IMG/VR virus record: IMGVR_UViG_3300006224_000040
Coordinates: 1 to 22,315 of that record
DNA length: 22,315 nt
Direction: 5' to 3' (one strand)
DNA from: a virus
Part shown: one piece after another, positions 9,545 through 17,943 of the stretch
Position numbering within the stretch: the first letter of the stretch is position 1
Layout: the number at the start of each line of letters is the position of its first letter
The notes under the pieces: generated by a model
Database searches by the model: none
What the model saw: the letters and a program-made list of their open reading frames with translations, nothing else
What the model was told of the DNA's origin: nothing
Position numbers and translations under genes: made by a program

Positions 9545-9835
9545 TTAAGCCCTTCCAGTTTTTTTAAGCCACGCCATAACTTCGCCTCTTCTATATAAAT
9601 CTCCAGAAGTGGGGGAGTCTACAGGGTCAGGAAAGCTAGGGTCGCGGTATTTCCAATGCTGCACCGTATTTCCTGGCACTCCTGCTATTTTACCAATATC
9701 TCCGACAGAAAGCAAGCCCCCTGCTTTGGGCTTGGCCTTATCTGGCTCAGAACGAACCTTTTTCTTCTTAGCTGGACCACGTTCAGGCTGTGCCTTTTTT
9801 TCTTTGGCCTTTGCTCTTTTTGAATCCTTTAACAC
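9545..9835 (-). CDS. Lys-rich protein with MerR/excisionase-like helix-turn-helix
   Basis: A 96-residue protein with a GTG start at 9835 preceded by GGGGGGTGACA. Residues 1-40 are a highly basic tail (KAKEKKAQ, AKKKKVRSE, DKAKPKAGG). Residues 41-96 read LLSVGDIGKIAGVPGNTVQ, then HWKYRDPSFPDPV and DLYRRGEVMAWLKKTGRA, the winged helix-turn-helix layout of MerR-like, excisionase or terminase-small-subunit DNA binders. It probably binds phage DNA. The exact role is unclear because no terminase is visible in this window. Confidence 0.75.
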   Translation of the reverse strand: MLKDSKRAKAKEKKAQPERGPAKKKKVRSEPDKAKPKAGGLLSVGDIGKIAGVPGNTVQHWKYRDPSFPDPVDSPTSGDLYRRGEVMAWLKKTGRA

Positions 9836-9864
9836 TTGTCACCCCCCTTCTTAAATAGGAGTAT

Positions 9865-10071
9865 TTATTTTTTTGCTCTTTTTCTTCCTGCGGCAGACCA
9901 TTTAGCCATTTTTTTCTTTCCATGTGCTGCTCTACCTGCTTGACCTGCAACTGCGCCACCAATACGTTCCGCTTCTTCTTTAGATTTACCTTTTTTCTTA
10001 TAGGCCGCAGCAACTTTAGCTTTGATTGCCGCTGCGCGTTTGCCGGTTCCTAGTTTTGGCTTCTTTGCCAT
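9865..10071 (-). CDS. Basic Ala/Lys-rich small protein
   Basis: A 68-residue protein with ATG 10071 preceded by GGGGGTGG. The sequence is strongly basic (KKPKLGTGKRAAAIKAKV, YKKKGKSKEEAERIGGA, GKKKMAKWSAAGRKRAKK) with no acidic cluster. KKGKSKEEAERIGGAVAG resembles a short helical motif seen in small basic phage and plasmid proteins. It probably binds DNA or is a virion-internal protein. A longer reading from ATG 10134 lacks a ribosome site. Confidence 0.65.
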   Translation of the reverse strand: MAKKPKLGTGKRAAAIKAKVAAAYKKKGKSKEEAERIGGAVAGQAGRAAHGKKKMAKWSAAGRKRAKK

Positions 10072-10084
10072 ATTATACCACCCC

Positions 10085-10264
10085 CTACGGTGTTGCCGGT
10101 AATTCAGGGAGTAACTCGGGAAGATATTTTGCAAACCTGCTTTGATTTAGTCCAATCACAAGAGCAATAGCTTCATTATTCTCAAAGTGAATAATAAATT
10201 CATCGTACATCTCTCTCATATCTTCAGCAGCCTGTTCAAAACTAATTGGTTGTAATTTCGCCAT
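10085..10264 (-). CDS. Small acidic hypothetical protein
   Basis: A 59-residue protein with an excellent AAGGAGG site seven bases before ATG 10264. It is acidic and helical (FEQAAEDMREMYDEFIIHFE, then AIALVIGLNQSRFAKYL) and ends PELLPELPATP. No family is recognised. Its start overlaps the preceding Cys-rich gene by 23 bases, and it ends 13 bases before the basic protein gene. Confidence 0.65.
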   Translation of the reverse strand: MAKLQPISFEQAAEDMREMYDEFIIHFENNEAIALVIGLNQSRFAKYLPELLPELPATP

Positions 10265-10424
10265 AAAAACCTCCTTCTAAACAAACCTCACAAATTCCCT
10301 CTTCTGAACCATAGAACAGTTTACCACAAACCTCACAATTCTGCCAATATGGACCCCATTCTTTACACATGGCGCACTCAAGCTTTTCATGCTTGCAAAA
10401 ATCTCCTATTTGACTACACCACAC
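10242..10424 (-). CDS. Cysteine-rich zinc-ribbon protein, start uncertain
   Basis: About 60 residues with three CxxC-type knuckles: CAMCKEWG, NCEVCGKLF and GICEVCLEG, plus an upstream FCKHEKLEC. This suggests two zinc sites in a ribbon or rubredoxin-like fold. The start is unclear. GTG 10424 overlaps the end of the protease gene by 11 bases and lacks a clear ribosome site, and TTG 10460 would overlap more. Translation may be coupled to the protease. Function unknown. Confidence 0.55.
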   Translation of the reverse strand: MWCSQIGDFCKHEKLECAMCKEWGPYWQNCEVCGKLFYGSEEGICEVCLEGGFYGEITTN

Positions 10425-11496
10425 GATAAGATATCGTTTTCTCTTTAATATATCGACCAATTATTAGAGCAAACTGATATCTAGTAATATATTCATCCCA
10501 TCGCTCTTCTAAAAACGTATATTGAGGCCAATTAGTATGAATCCATCCTCTTGTTGCAAAAGTTGACCATGTTGGTTTATCTTCTACAATAGGAAGAGTA
10601 AAATTAAGTCTTGTTGCTATAGTCATCGCTTGATGTTGAGTTACATTGTTTAACGGCTTAAAAGTTCCATCTTCATAACCTTTAAGAACTCCTGAGTTTT
10701 TTGTAAGCCAACCCAATTCTAGCTCCGATTCCGGCCAATCCGTCCACGGCTTTTTTCTAGCAATCACATCTACTATAGACCAAGCCTCTCCTAAATTTAT
10801 CATCTCCCAAACTGCCCAAGGAATTACACAGTAGCCTTTATTTCCCCATAAAATACTCCAAGAGTTTTTACAAACTAAACCGAGCTTATTATAGCCTACA
10901 ACTAGAAGAGCATGACCACCTTCTACTTTTCCAGATGGAAATTGAACTATTCCATCAGAACCAGTCTTCATAAAGCTTGTATGAGCTATAACACCTATTA
11001 AAATAGGTCCATTTTGATATATCGCAGTTTTAATAGCTTCCTTTGTAATTCCTACTGAAGCATAAGTAGAAATTTTATAATCTTTAGCATTATCAAGATA
11101 TCCAGGAGCCGGTGAACCACTTGGAGGAAATTTTCCTTCATATGGAAAATATTTCTCTTCACATACTCCTATATCTTTAAGAACTTTTAATGCTGCACGA
11201 AAATGAGTACCTTCAACATTAGGCATTCCATCTATTTTTTTACATTCTCCATAAAGAAATTGTTCAGATAAATCAGGTACAGCATTAAGTTCTTTATAAT
11301 CATATCCTTCTTTTTGACCATCAGTAGCAAATGAAACGCAAGCTCCTAATCCTGCCTGATATTTAACAGGAGTTTGCCATTTTTGCCATTCTAACCATTC
11401 TTCAGGAAGCGTAACAGTCAAAGGTGGTAAAAAGGCAGTTAATATATAATCTCTATTATCTTGTGGTGATTTTATTAACCCTGTTTTAAGTTCCAT
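10414..11496 (-). CDS. Papain-family (C1A) cysteine protease with SLH sequence
   Basis: A 360-residue protein. Residues 1-250 match C1A peptidases: oxyanion glutamine and catalytic cysteine in YQAGLGACVSFAT (Q47, C53), histidine in VEGGHALLVVGY (H195), and asparagine in CKNSWSILWGNKGY (N211). Residues 255-300 (LGWLTKNSGVLKGYEDGTFK, then PLNNVTQHQAMTIATR) are an S-layer homology repeat, and RYQFALIIGRYI near 340 looks like a partial second one. No signal peptide or prodomain is seen, so it may act in the virion or from inside the cell. SLH parts usually bind pyruvylated wall polymers, which suggests cleavage of envelope proteins during infection. It overlaps its upstream gene by TAATG and lies at the end of the fibre module. 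Confidence 0.85.
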   Translation of the reverse strand: MELKTGLIKSPQDNRDYILTAFLPPLTVTLPEEWLEWQKWQTPVKYQAGLGACVSFATDGQKEGYDYKELNAVPDLSEQFLYGECKKIDGMPNVEGTHFRAALKVLKDIGVCEEKYFPYEGKFPPSGSPAPGYLDNAKDYKISTYASVGITKEAIKTAIYQNGPILIGVIAHTSFMKTGSDGIVQFPSGKVEGGHALLVVGYNKLGLVCKNSWSILWGNKGYCVIPWAVWEMINLGEAWSIVDVIARKKPWTDWPESELELGWLTKNSGVLKGYEDGTFKPLNNVTQHQAMTIATRLNFTLPIVEDKPTWSTFATRGWIHTNWPQYTFLEERWDEYITRYQFALIIGRYIKEKTISYRVV

Positions 11497-11906
11497 TAGT
11501 CTAACTCCTGAGTCGCAGGTTGAGCAAAAACTAGGTTATAGTCTAGTACAAACGGCCACGAAGTTCCATCGGTTAAAACAACAACAATATCAAAACAATA
11601 TTTAACTGTATCTGCAATAATGTCTGCTTGGTCTGCTGCTTTTAGCCAAAAAGTCATTTCTCCATCAGCAGGAGTTATTCCTGCTCCTGAAACAATAAAC
11701 TGGTCAGCATTATCATCAGAATTAAGAGCTACAACAGCATCTTCATCAGCATCACTATCTAAAGCTTTAATTGTTGCATAATAAACATCAACATCTGTGT
11801 CTGTATTTGGGTGTGTTCCATCATTCCAGGTCAGAACACAATCTAGTTTATGGTCGCGTCCTAATACTAGCTTTCCACCAGTAGGTTTTTTAGTTACTAT
11901 AGGCAT
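11496..11906 (-). CDS. Probable baseplate/fibre-associated protein
   Basis: A 136-residue, mostly beta-strand acidic protein with AAAAGGAGG before the ATG. The order of strands (KLVLGRDHKLDCVLTWNDGT, VYYATIKALDSD, MTFWLKAADQADI, KYCFDIVVVLTDGTSWPFVL) resembles the small N-terminal domain of baseplate upper proteins (BppU-like), which attaches fibres to a baseplate. Similarity is by eye only. It lies directly after the giant repeat fibre and before the protease. Confidence 0.55.
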   Translation of the reverse strand: MPIVTKKPTGGKLVLGRDHKLDCVLTWNDGTHPNTDTDVDVYYATIKALDSDADEDAVVALNSDDNADQFIVSGAGITPADGEMTFWLKAADQADIIADTVKYCFDIVVVLTDGTSWPFVLDYNLVFAQPATQELD

Positions 11907-11917
11907 CTATCCTCCTT

Positions 11918-14900
11918 TTACCAGTTTGCTTTTCCTATAAGTTCTTTCCAAACGGCGCTTCCTTTTAAATCTTTCCAGGTAGCTTTCCCCGTCAATTCTT
12001 CCCATTCTGCGCTTAAAGTAAGGTCTTTCCATATTGCCTTTCCATCTAAGCTTTTCCATTCTGCGGTTCCAGTTAATCCAGCTACATCAAATCTAATTAT
12101 ACCATCTATAGTAACTGTAGTTTGAGTTCTTACTGAGATATATCCATCAATGGTGAATGTTTTAGAAGTAATTATTTCAATATAACCATCAACAGTGAAT
12201 GTCTCATATCTTCTATCGACTATAATACCATCTAAGTCAAGGGTATGTTCTACTATTTGCTTGATTATACCATCAAGAGTTATGTCCTTTGTAAGAGTCT
12301 CTTTTACATAACCATCTATAGTGAATGTTTGAGTGTTATAGACCTCAATTATACCGTCGATGGTAAAGGTCTTAGTAAGTATCTCTTTTACAACACCATC
12401 TATAGTTATTTGCTCAGTTAAAGTTTCCTTAACAAAACCATCAATAGTAATTTGTTCTTGATTACGAGTAGCAACAATACCGTCTATAGTAACAATCTGT
12501 GTTAAGACTTCCTTGATGATACCATCTAAAGTAATATCTTGAGTTTTTCTCTCAGCAATAAATCCGTCTAGTGAGAAATCTTCTATATTTGAAGCCTTAA
12601 CAATACCATCAATTGTAAATGATTTAGTAGGAATCTCTTTGATAAGACCATCAATTGTGAAGGTTTTAGTAAGAACTTCCTTTATAATACCATCTAAGGT
12701 TATTGTCTCAGTTAGTCTATCTACTATAATTCCATCAATGGTAAATATTTGAGTATCATGCACAAGAACAATACCATCAATAGTGAAGAACTTAATCCCA
12801 GCAGATTCAATTAAACCATCAATAGTAAAGGTCTTAGTACTTTGAACAAGGATAATACCATCTATGGTTACAGCTTTAGTCTTAATTTCTTTGATAATAC
12901 CGTCTAAAGTAATTTGTTCAGTTGTTCTTTCAGCTATAAAGCCATCAAGAGTAATCTGTTCAGTTTCAATTGTCTTGACAATACCATCTATGGTGAACTG
13001 CTCAATTGTTCTTTCAGCCACATAGCCGTCTAGAGTTACAGTCTTAGTTTTTATCTCTTTGACAATACCATCTATTGTAACTTGTGTAGATTTACGTTCA
13101 GCAATAGAACCATCTATAGTGACTGTTTCAGTTTCAACTGCCTTTACTATACCATCTATAGAGAAAGTCTCAGTAGTTCTCTCAGCAACATATCCATCAA
13201 GAGTAAATTCCTCAGTATTAACTTCTTTGATAATACCATCTAGTGTAATTTCTTCAGTAAAGGTATCTCTAATATATCCATCTAGAGTAAACTGTTCAAC
13301 TGTTCTTTCCGCAATATAACCATCTAGTGTGAAAGTTTTAGTGCTAAGTTCTTTTATAACACCATCAAGGGTAAACTCTTCAGTTTTTCGTTCTGCAATA
13401 TATCCATCAAGAGTGACTGTCTCTGTTTCTCTAGAAACGACTATTCCATCTATTGTGAATGTTTTAGTCTCTACACAGAGAACTATCCCGTCAATAGAGA
13501 AGTTAAGAGAGAACGCTGCTTCAATAATACCATCTAAGGTAAAGTCTTTTGTTAAAGTATCACGAACATAACCATCTATAGTTACTGTCTTGGTTAGAAC
13601 CTCTTTAACTATACCGTCAAGTGTAATAGTTTCTGTCTCTACGCTTTTTACTATACCATCTATTGTGAAAGTCTTGGTGTTAACTTCTTTAACTATACCA
13701 TCAATCGTAACTTGTTCAGTTTCAACAGACTTTATAATACCGTCTATGGTAACTGTCTTTGTTAGAATTTCTTTAACGATGGCATCAATGGTGAAAGTTT
13801 CTGTTTCTCTGGAAGCCACATAACCATCAATGGTAAAATCTTTAGTAAGAGTTTCTACACCAAGTTCAATAATACCATCTATAGTAAATTGTTCAGTTTT
13901 ACGTTCAGCTACATAACCATCAACGGTAACAGTCTCAATATTACGGTCTACTATGTAACCATCAATAGTAAATGTTTTTTCAACGACTAATTTAATACCA
14001 AGTAGTTCCATTTCACCAATAGCGGCAAAATCACTACCATTTATTGCACTAATCCAAAGAGAATAATACTGATATGTTGCAGGAGAGGCTAGAGTAAATG
14101 TTTTTTTAACGCCACCTGGAGTAGATGCCCAATCAGTTATATCAGTTTGAGTATCAAGTGAATCCCAAGTTTCTCCGTCTTCAGAACCTTTAAATTCCCA
14201 AGTTTTAAGTGCGCCAATATAATTTGCATCATCACGATTTCGTGTGGTAATAGTATAACTATAGATTGTTTGAGGGTACTCAAAATTATACCCAAAATAC
14301 GCTGGCATTCCAGCGCCATCACTAATCCAAGCATCCTCAAAAACAGTAGAATTATTGAAAGCTAAATAAGCAGCATACCACGCACCATCAGACCAAGCTT
14401 CTCCACTTGGAGCAGTATTAGAAGTCATAGTAGGAGTTAAATCAAATAGTGCTACATACTCAAAAGGAACTTCATTACTAGCAACTGAGAAAGAAGATAC
14501 TACAAACAAAGTTAATTCTTCTGCACCAGAAGGTGCGGCAGGAATTGTACAAGTTATTGTGTTATCATCAACAACAACTACATCAGCAGCACCAATCGGC
14601 CCAGTACCAAAGTCAAACGTAACATCAGTAGCGTCTGTAAACCCTGCTCCATAAATAGTTAGGGTATCACCACCAGCTAGAGGACTTTGAGATTGAGAAA
14701 GAGAATTGATACCAAAGATATTTCCATCTATGGTAAATGTCTTAGTTTTTACTTCTAAAATTATACCGTCAATAGTAAAAGCTTCAGGAGTACCAATATG
14801 TACTACTACTTCGTTAGAATATTCTGAGTAATGAACTGTATCTTCAAATGTAGTACTTCTTCTAGCGCGGTAAGTATAGGTATGACCAGGAAGTAAATCA

Positions 14901-15265
14901 CCTTCATTTTCATCTATCCATTGAGAAAGCGGAGTAGCACCAACTCCCTCCCAAGGTCCAAGATAAATTTCTTCAAAGGTAGGAGTAGCGTCTTCAGAAT
15001 CCTTACGTTCAATACGAATTTCATCAGCATAGATAATACCATCAATGGTAAATGTCTCAGTTAGAACTGCCTTGACAATACCATCAATGGTAAAAGTTTT
15101 ATCTCTAGTAGTGAAATCGGCATAATGCGCTCCACCAGGAAACACGCCAGATTGAATATAGCCAATATCTAGCTCATCAACAATACCTGTTAAATCTTTT
15201 CTGTGATAAGCACCTGTTAGTATATAGGCTGTATCCAGACCTTTGCTGTCTGCTGGCGTAGCCAT
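11918..15265 (-). CDS. Giant tail-fibre-like protein with about 45 TIDG repeats
   Basis: An 1115-residue protein. Residues 1-60 are a unique start followed by two repeats. Residues about 83-156 look like a fibronectin type III domain (GHTYTYRARRSTTFEDTVHY). About 186-271 is an IPT/TIG domain (GDTLTIYGAGFTDATDVTF). About 272-427 is an F5/8 type C, discoidin-like domain (WEFKGSEDGETWDSLDTQ), often sugar-binding. About 430-1060 holds roughly 45 tandem 14-residue repeats of consensus T-hydrophobic-DG-hydrophobic2 ... T-x2-hydrophobic. The last 53 residues are a second repeat with tryptophan every nine residues. It is probably a long surface fibre or adhesin. The start has only a weak ribosome site. 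Confidence 0.85.
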   Translation of the reverse strand: MATPADSKGLDTAYILTGAYHRKDLTGIVDELDIGYIQSGVFPGGAHYADFTTRDKTFTIDGIVKAVLTETFTIDGIIYADEIRIERKDSEDATPTFEEIYLGPWEGVGATPLSQWIDENEGDLLPGHTYTYRARRSTTFEDTVHYSEYSNEVVVHIGTPEAFTIDGIILEVKTKTFTIDGNIFGINSLSQSQSPLAGGDTLTIYGAGFTDATDVTFDFGTGPIGAADVVVVDDNTITCTIPAAPSGAEELTLFVVSSFSVASNEVPFEYVALFDLTPTMTSNTAPSGEAWSDGAWYAAYLAFNNSTVFEDAWISDGAGMPAYFGYNFEYPQTIYSYTITTRNRDDANYIGALKTWEFKGSEDGETWDSLDTQTDITDWASTPGGVKKTFTLASPATYQYYSLWISAINGSDFAAIGEMELLGIKLVVEKTFTIDGYIVDRNIETVTVDGYVAERKTEQFTIDGIIELGVETLTKDFTIDGYVASRETETFTIDAIVKEILTKTVTIDGIIKSVETEQVTIDGIVKEVNTKTFTIDGIVKSVETETITLDGIVKEVLTKTVTIDGYVRDTLTKDFTLDGIIEAAFSLNFSIDGIVLCVETKTFTIDGIVVSRETETVTLDGYIAERKTEEFTLDGVIKELSTKTFTLDGYIAERTVEQFTLDGYIRDTFTEEITLDGIIKEVNTEEFTLDGYVAERTTETFSIDGIVKAVETETVTIDGSIAERKSTQVTIDGIVKEIKTKTVTLDGYVAERTIEQFTIDGIVKTIETEQITLDGFIAERTTEQITLDGIIKEIKTKAVTIDGIILVQSTKTFTIDGLIESAGIKFFTIDGIVLVHDTQIFTIDGIIVDRLTETITLDGIIKEVLTKTFTIDGLIKEIPTKSFTIDGIVKASNIEDFSLDGFIAERKTQDITLDGIIKEVLTQIVTIDGIVATRNQEQITIDGFVKETLTEQITIDGVVKEILTKTFTIDGIIEVYNTQTFTIDGYVKETLTKDITLDGIIKQIVEHTLDLDGIIVDRRYETFTVDGYIEIITSKTFTIDGYISVRTQTTVTIDGIIRFDVAGLTGTAEWKSLDGKAIWKDLTLSAEWEELTGKATWKDLKGSAVWKELIGKANW
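11921..12079 (-). repeat. 27-bp (9-residue) tryptophan repeat
   Basis: The C-terminal end of the giant fibre has six tryptophans exactly nine residues apart (AEWKSLDGKAIWKDL, AEWEELTGKATWKDL, then AVWKELIGKANW). The unit is small residue-W-K/E-x-L-x-G-K/S-A-x. It differs from the 14-residue repeat before it and may be the fibre tip, a trimerisation element or a wall-binding segment. Confidence 0.8.
12085..13975 (-). repeat. 42-bp (14-residue) tandem repeats in fibre gene
   Basis: About 45 consecutive units encode variants of TIDGIVKEVLTKTF. TIDG or TLDG starts nearly every unit. Alternating types include GYIAER and GIVKEV. Period is almost perfectly 14 residues, with one unit of 17 (TIDGIIELGVETLTKDF). 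Four further isolated units occur near 15020-15110 and 14730-14790. Codon choice varies between units, so the array is old rather than freshly expanded. The pattern suggests two short beta strands per unit, as in a beta-solenoid. Confidence 0.9.
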
Positions 15266-15271
15266 AGTATT

Positions 15272-17917
15272 TTAAGCCTGACTTACGGCAAAATCATCAA
15301 CATAAGCATACTCAGAAGCACTACCATATACTTCTACATAGAATTCAAGAACGCCCTTTTGTGTTGGCACAACTTCAATAGAAAGTTGTTCCCATTCTGC
15401 TGAAGAAGCGGCAGAATCTTCTACTTTTGTAGTTAATCCACATTGATATGCTTCGCAAGTTAATTTAGAAATGACTGTTGTTCCGCTTCTATAAACCCAT
15501 ACTGTAGCAGTAATAGTTTCAGGAGTAGCACCAGGATTAACAGCAACTTGACCTACTAATAGTCTTAATGGAAATATACTAGAACCATAAGCAGTAGGAC
15601 TCATTTTCCAAGAAATACCACTAGCAGTATGTCTTGTAGTTGTTTCACTTAAAATTGTTCCTTCTCTATAGTATAATCTATGGTCATCTGTATCCTGATT
15701 ATGATTAGTAGAAATAAGAACTCCTGTATAGGCTAAGGCACCAACAGTTGCCGGGAAGGAAAAACTATCAAAGATACAATTGTCAAATTTATATACTCCA
15801 GTTAACGAAAAGGTTGTACCATTAAACAAACCAGCCCCGTTACTTTCAAAAGTACAGTTATAAAATTCTAGATTTGTTTGATTACCAGAGTTGGCGGTAA
15901 ATACTTCTCCAGTGTTATGTCTAAATTCAACATTCATAAATTTTGCTGGAAGTAATACTGTTGGATTTACAGATGAATAAAAGACAGTTGTATCAGCATC
16001 AAAACACCCAACTATTTTTCCATTTTTAAAAATAATTGGTCCTGCTACATATGCTGGATAAGTATTTGTTTGACTAATAAAAGTATTTTCTAAATAAACA
16101 GGCCCAGTAGTTGTACTTATTCCATAGTTATTTCCAGCAGAGATAAAGTTTTTAACTTTAATTCCTCCTGAAAAAAAGTATCCTCCTTTACCAAATCGTG
16201 CTACTCCCCAGTTTGATAAATCAAAATCATAATCAGCGGAGAAGTCCATTGGCGCTCTACCAAAACCACAAACACCATCAAACCATGACATTCCATCTTG
16301 AGTATTATCAGTAGTATTACAGCCAAATAAATAAGTTATAGGAGCAATACCAGTACCATCAAAATCTTGAGTATACGGTGCTATTGAACCGTCTACCGTT
16401 GAAGTCATTGTTTGTACAAAAATCATATTATTAATAGCAAAGGTTTCATATGTATCAGTATCGCCTGACCACGTTGTAGTTGTAAGCACACCATTAGCAC
16501 CAGGACCAACATCTATAATAACTGTAGTTCCACTAATGCTTTTTATTGGATAATAACAATCTTGTGGAACAGCGGCTCCATCAATACCTAGTAAAGTATT
16601 AAGAGTTAGTACGTTTGAATCACAAGCTAGGAAGTTATCAAAGCGCCATACTATTGTACCTGGGTCTAATAATGCGTAAACAGCCATAGAATTTATATTA
16701 GCTCCTAAATTACCGCCACCATCTTTTTTAAGCGTTATACAATTATAAGTATCATTATATACTAAATAAGGAAGAGTAAAGCTATCTACAGGAACCCCAG
16801 TTCCATCAGCCGATTCAAATAAATCAATTCGTATTGTATTTGCTACTACATTAGAACTAACATATAACCAAAATGAAATACAATCATAGTCAGACATATC
16901 TCCTGTTTCAGCGGTTGCTGCCCATGCCATTTGTCCTGTAGCAAAAGCAGAAGCAGGAGTTAATTCTAATCCATGAGAACCTTCTTTTCTATAACTAGTA
17001 GTATATGCTCTAGTAATATTAGCTTGTGCTGTCCATCCTTCGTTATTACAAAGATGTAAGGTTGAAGTTAAAGCACTAGATAATGTAATTGTAGCACTAT
17101 TATGTGTCCAAGTTGCGGCTGCATCAATAGATACTGGGTCAGGAGATTTAGCAAATTTAACTGTATCTCCCGCTGTGCAAGTAGGAATTGTGTTTTTAGG
17201 TCCAGCTACATTAGTTGTAGTTATAGCCTGTGCTCTTAATGTAGTATTAGATGTAACATAACCAGTAGCAGAATAGGTATCATATGGATTTCCTGTAGTA
17301 ATACAATTTCTATAAGCAATAATAGCTACTTGCATTTTAGGAGTAGTAGCATTATTGTGACTAAATGTATATGTACCACTTTCAGTAGAACATCTTTTCC
17401 AATAAATAGAAATTCTTGTGTTTGTTGGTGTAAGAGAGCCTATTACAGCCCAACCAGCAGGAGGGGTTATTGTTGGTACTGCACCACCAGAAGCCATAAC
17501 TAAAGCAATCATAATATCATTATCAGCTATATCAGCAGGAGCAGCAGCATCAACACTTTGGTCTGCTTCTCCAATTATACTAGTGTTTACAAGAGCTATA
17601 GGAGTAGCACCAGCAGGTTTTAAGGCGAGTAAAAAAGCCCCTTTTTGTGTAGCAGTACCACTTAATGTTGCATCTGTTTGAGCTATATCTGCATAAGAAT
17701 ACATATCAGCAAAAAAGGAAGTATATGCTGTTTCAGCATCAGCAGAATCTAATCTTTCTGTAAAGTTTGCTGGGGGAGTAACAGTAAAAGAAGATGCTCC
17801 AACAGAACCGGCAAAAAGAATTAAATATTCATCAATAATACCATGAGGCTGTACCAATGTAGAACCATCATAGTTTGCACTTCCTAGTAGATAATCTACA
17901 TGATAAGTAGTTGCCAT
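15272..17917 (-). CDS. Large tail fibre/beta-helix structural protein
   Basis: An 881-residue protein with GAGGGTGAGTTA before ATG 17917. Residues 1-210 contain two related all-beta modules of a type recurring in phage tail proteins (FTVTPPANFTERL and ITPPAGWAVIGSLTP). The middle (about 480-740) has repeated short strands with N/F ladders (NMIFVQTMTSTVDG, VYLENTFISQTNTYPAYV, LEFYNCTFESNGAGLF, YKFDNCIFDSF) typical of a right-handed beta-helix. The last 100 residues form a jelly-roll-like domain (ATVWVYRSGTTVISKLTCEA, then EFYVEVYGSASEYAYVDD), similar to carbohydrate-binding modules. It is probably a receptor-binding or depolymerase-like fibre. Catalytic residues are not identifiable. It lies next to other fibre genes. 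Confidence 0.75.
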   Translation of the reverse strand: MATTYHVDYLLGSANYDGSTLVQPHGIIDEYLILFAGSVGASSFTVTPPANFTERLDSADAETAYTSFFADMYSYADIAQTDATLSGTATQKGAFLLALKPAGATPIALVNTSIIGEADQSVDAAAPADIADNDIMIALVMASGGAVPTITPPAGWAVIGSLTPTNTRISIYWKRCSTESGTYTFSHNNATTPKMQVAIIAYRNCITTGNPYDTYSATGYVTSNTTLRAQAITTTNVAGPKNTIPTCTAGDTVKFAKSPDPVSIDAAATWTHNSATITLSSALTSTLHLCNNEGWTAQANITRAYTTSYRKEGSHGLELTPASAFATGQMAWAATAETGDMSDYDCISFWLYVSSNVVANTIRIDLFESADGTGVPVDSFTLPYLVYNDTYNCITLKKDGGGNLGANINSMAVYALLDPGTIVWRFDNFLACDSNVLTLNTLLGIDGAAVPQDCYYPIKSISGTTVIIDVGPGANGVLTTTTWSGDTDTYETFAINNMIFVQTMTSTVDGSIAPYTQDFDGTGIAPITYLFGCNTTDNTQDGMSWFDGVCGFGRAPMDFSADYDFDLSNWGVARFGKGGYFFSGGIKVKNFISAGNNYGISTTTGPVYLENTFISQTNTYPAYVAGPIIFKNGKIVGCFDADTTVFYSSVNPTVLLPAKFMNVEFRHNTGEVFTANSGNQTNLEFYNCTFESNGAGLFNGTTFSLTGVYKFDNCIFDSFSFPATVGALAYTGVLISTNHNQDTDDHRLYYREGTILSETTTRHTASGISWKMSPTAYGSSIFPLRLLVGQVAVNPGATPETITATVWVYRSGTTVISKLTCEAYQCGLTTKVEDSAASSAEWEQLSIEVVPTQKGVLEFYVEVYGSASEYAYVDDFAVSQA

Positions 17918-17943
17918 TAACTCACCCTCTCTCTTTTAGACAT
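17917..17943 (-). CDS. Eight-codon coupling ORF
   Basis: ATG 17943 overlaps the stop of the glycine-rich gene as TAATG. Eight codons later (MSKRERVS) a TAA overlaps the ATG of the 881-residue gene, again TAATG. The frame contains that gene's ribosome binding site. It may only keep ribosomes in place for reinitiation. A functional peptide is unlikely. Confidence 0.3.
   Translation of the reverse strand: MSKRERVS

Noticed and set aside
9783-10013. Lysine-rich minus-strand frame overlapping two small genes
   Set aside because: It is a different frame of the A/G-rich DNA encoding the helix-turn-helix and basic proteins, both of which have better ribosome sites and sensible composition.
13059-13823. 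Plus-strand open frames with repeated PSIVTVSV-type peptides
   Set aside because: They are the antisense of the 42-bp repeats in the giant fibre gene. The repeat period is a multiple of three, so stop-free antisense frames arise automatically. They lack ribosome sites.
12085-13975. Possible CRISPR array from regularly spaced repeats
   Set aside because: The 42-bp units are tandem without spacers, vary between copies and encode a continuous protein frame.
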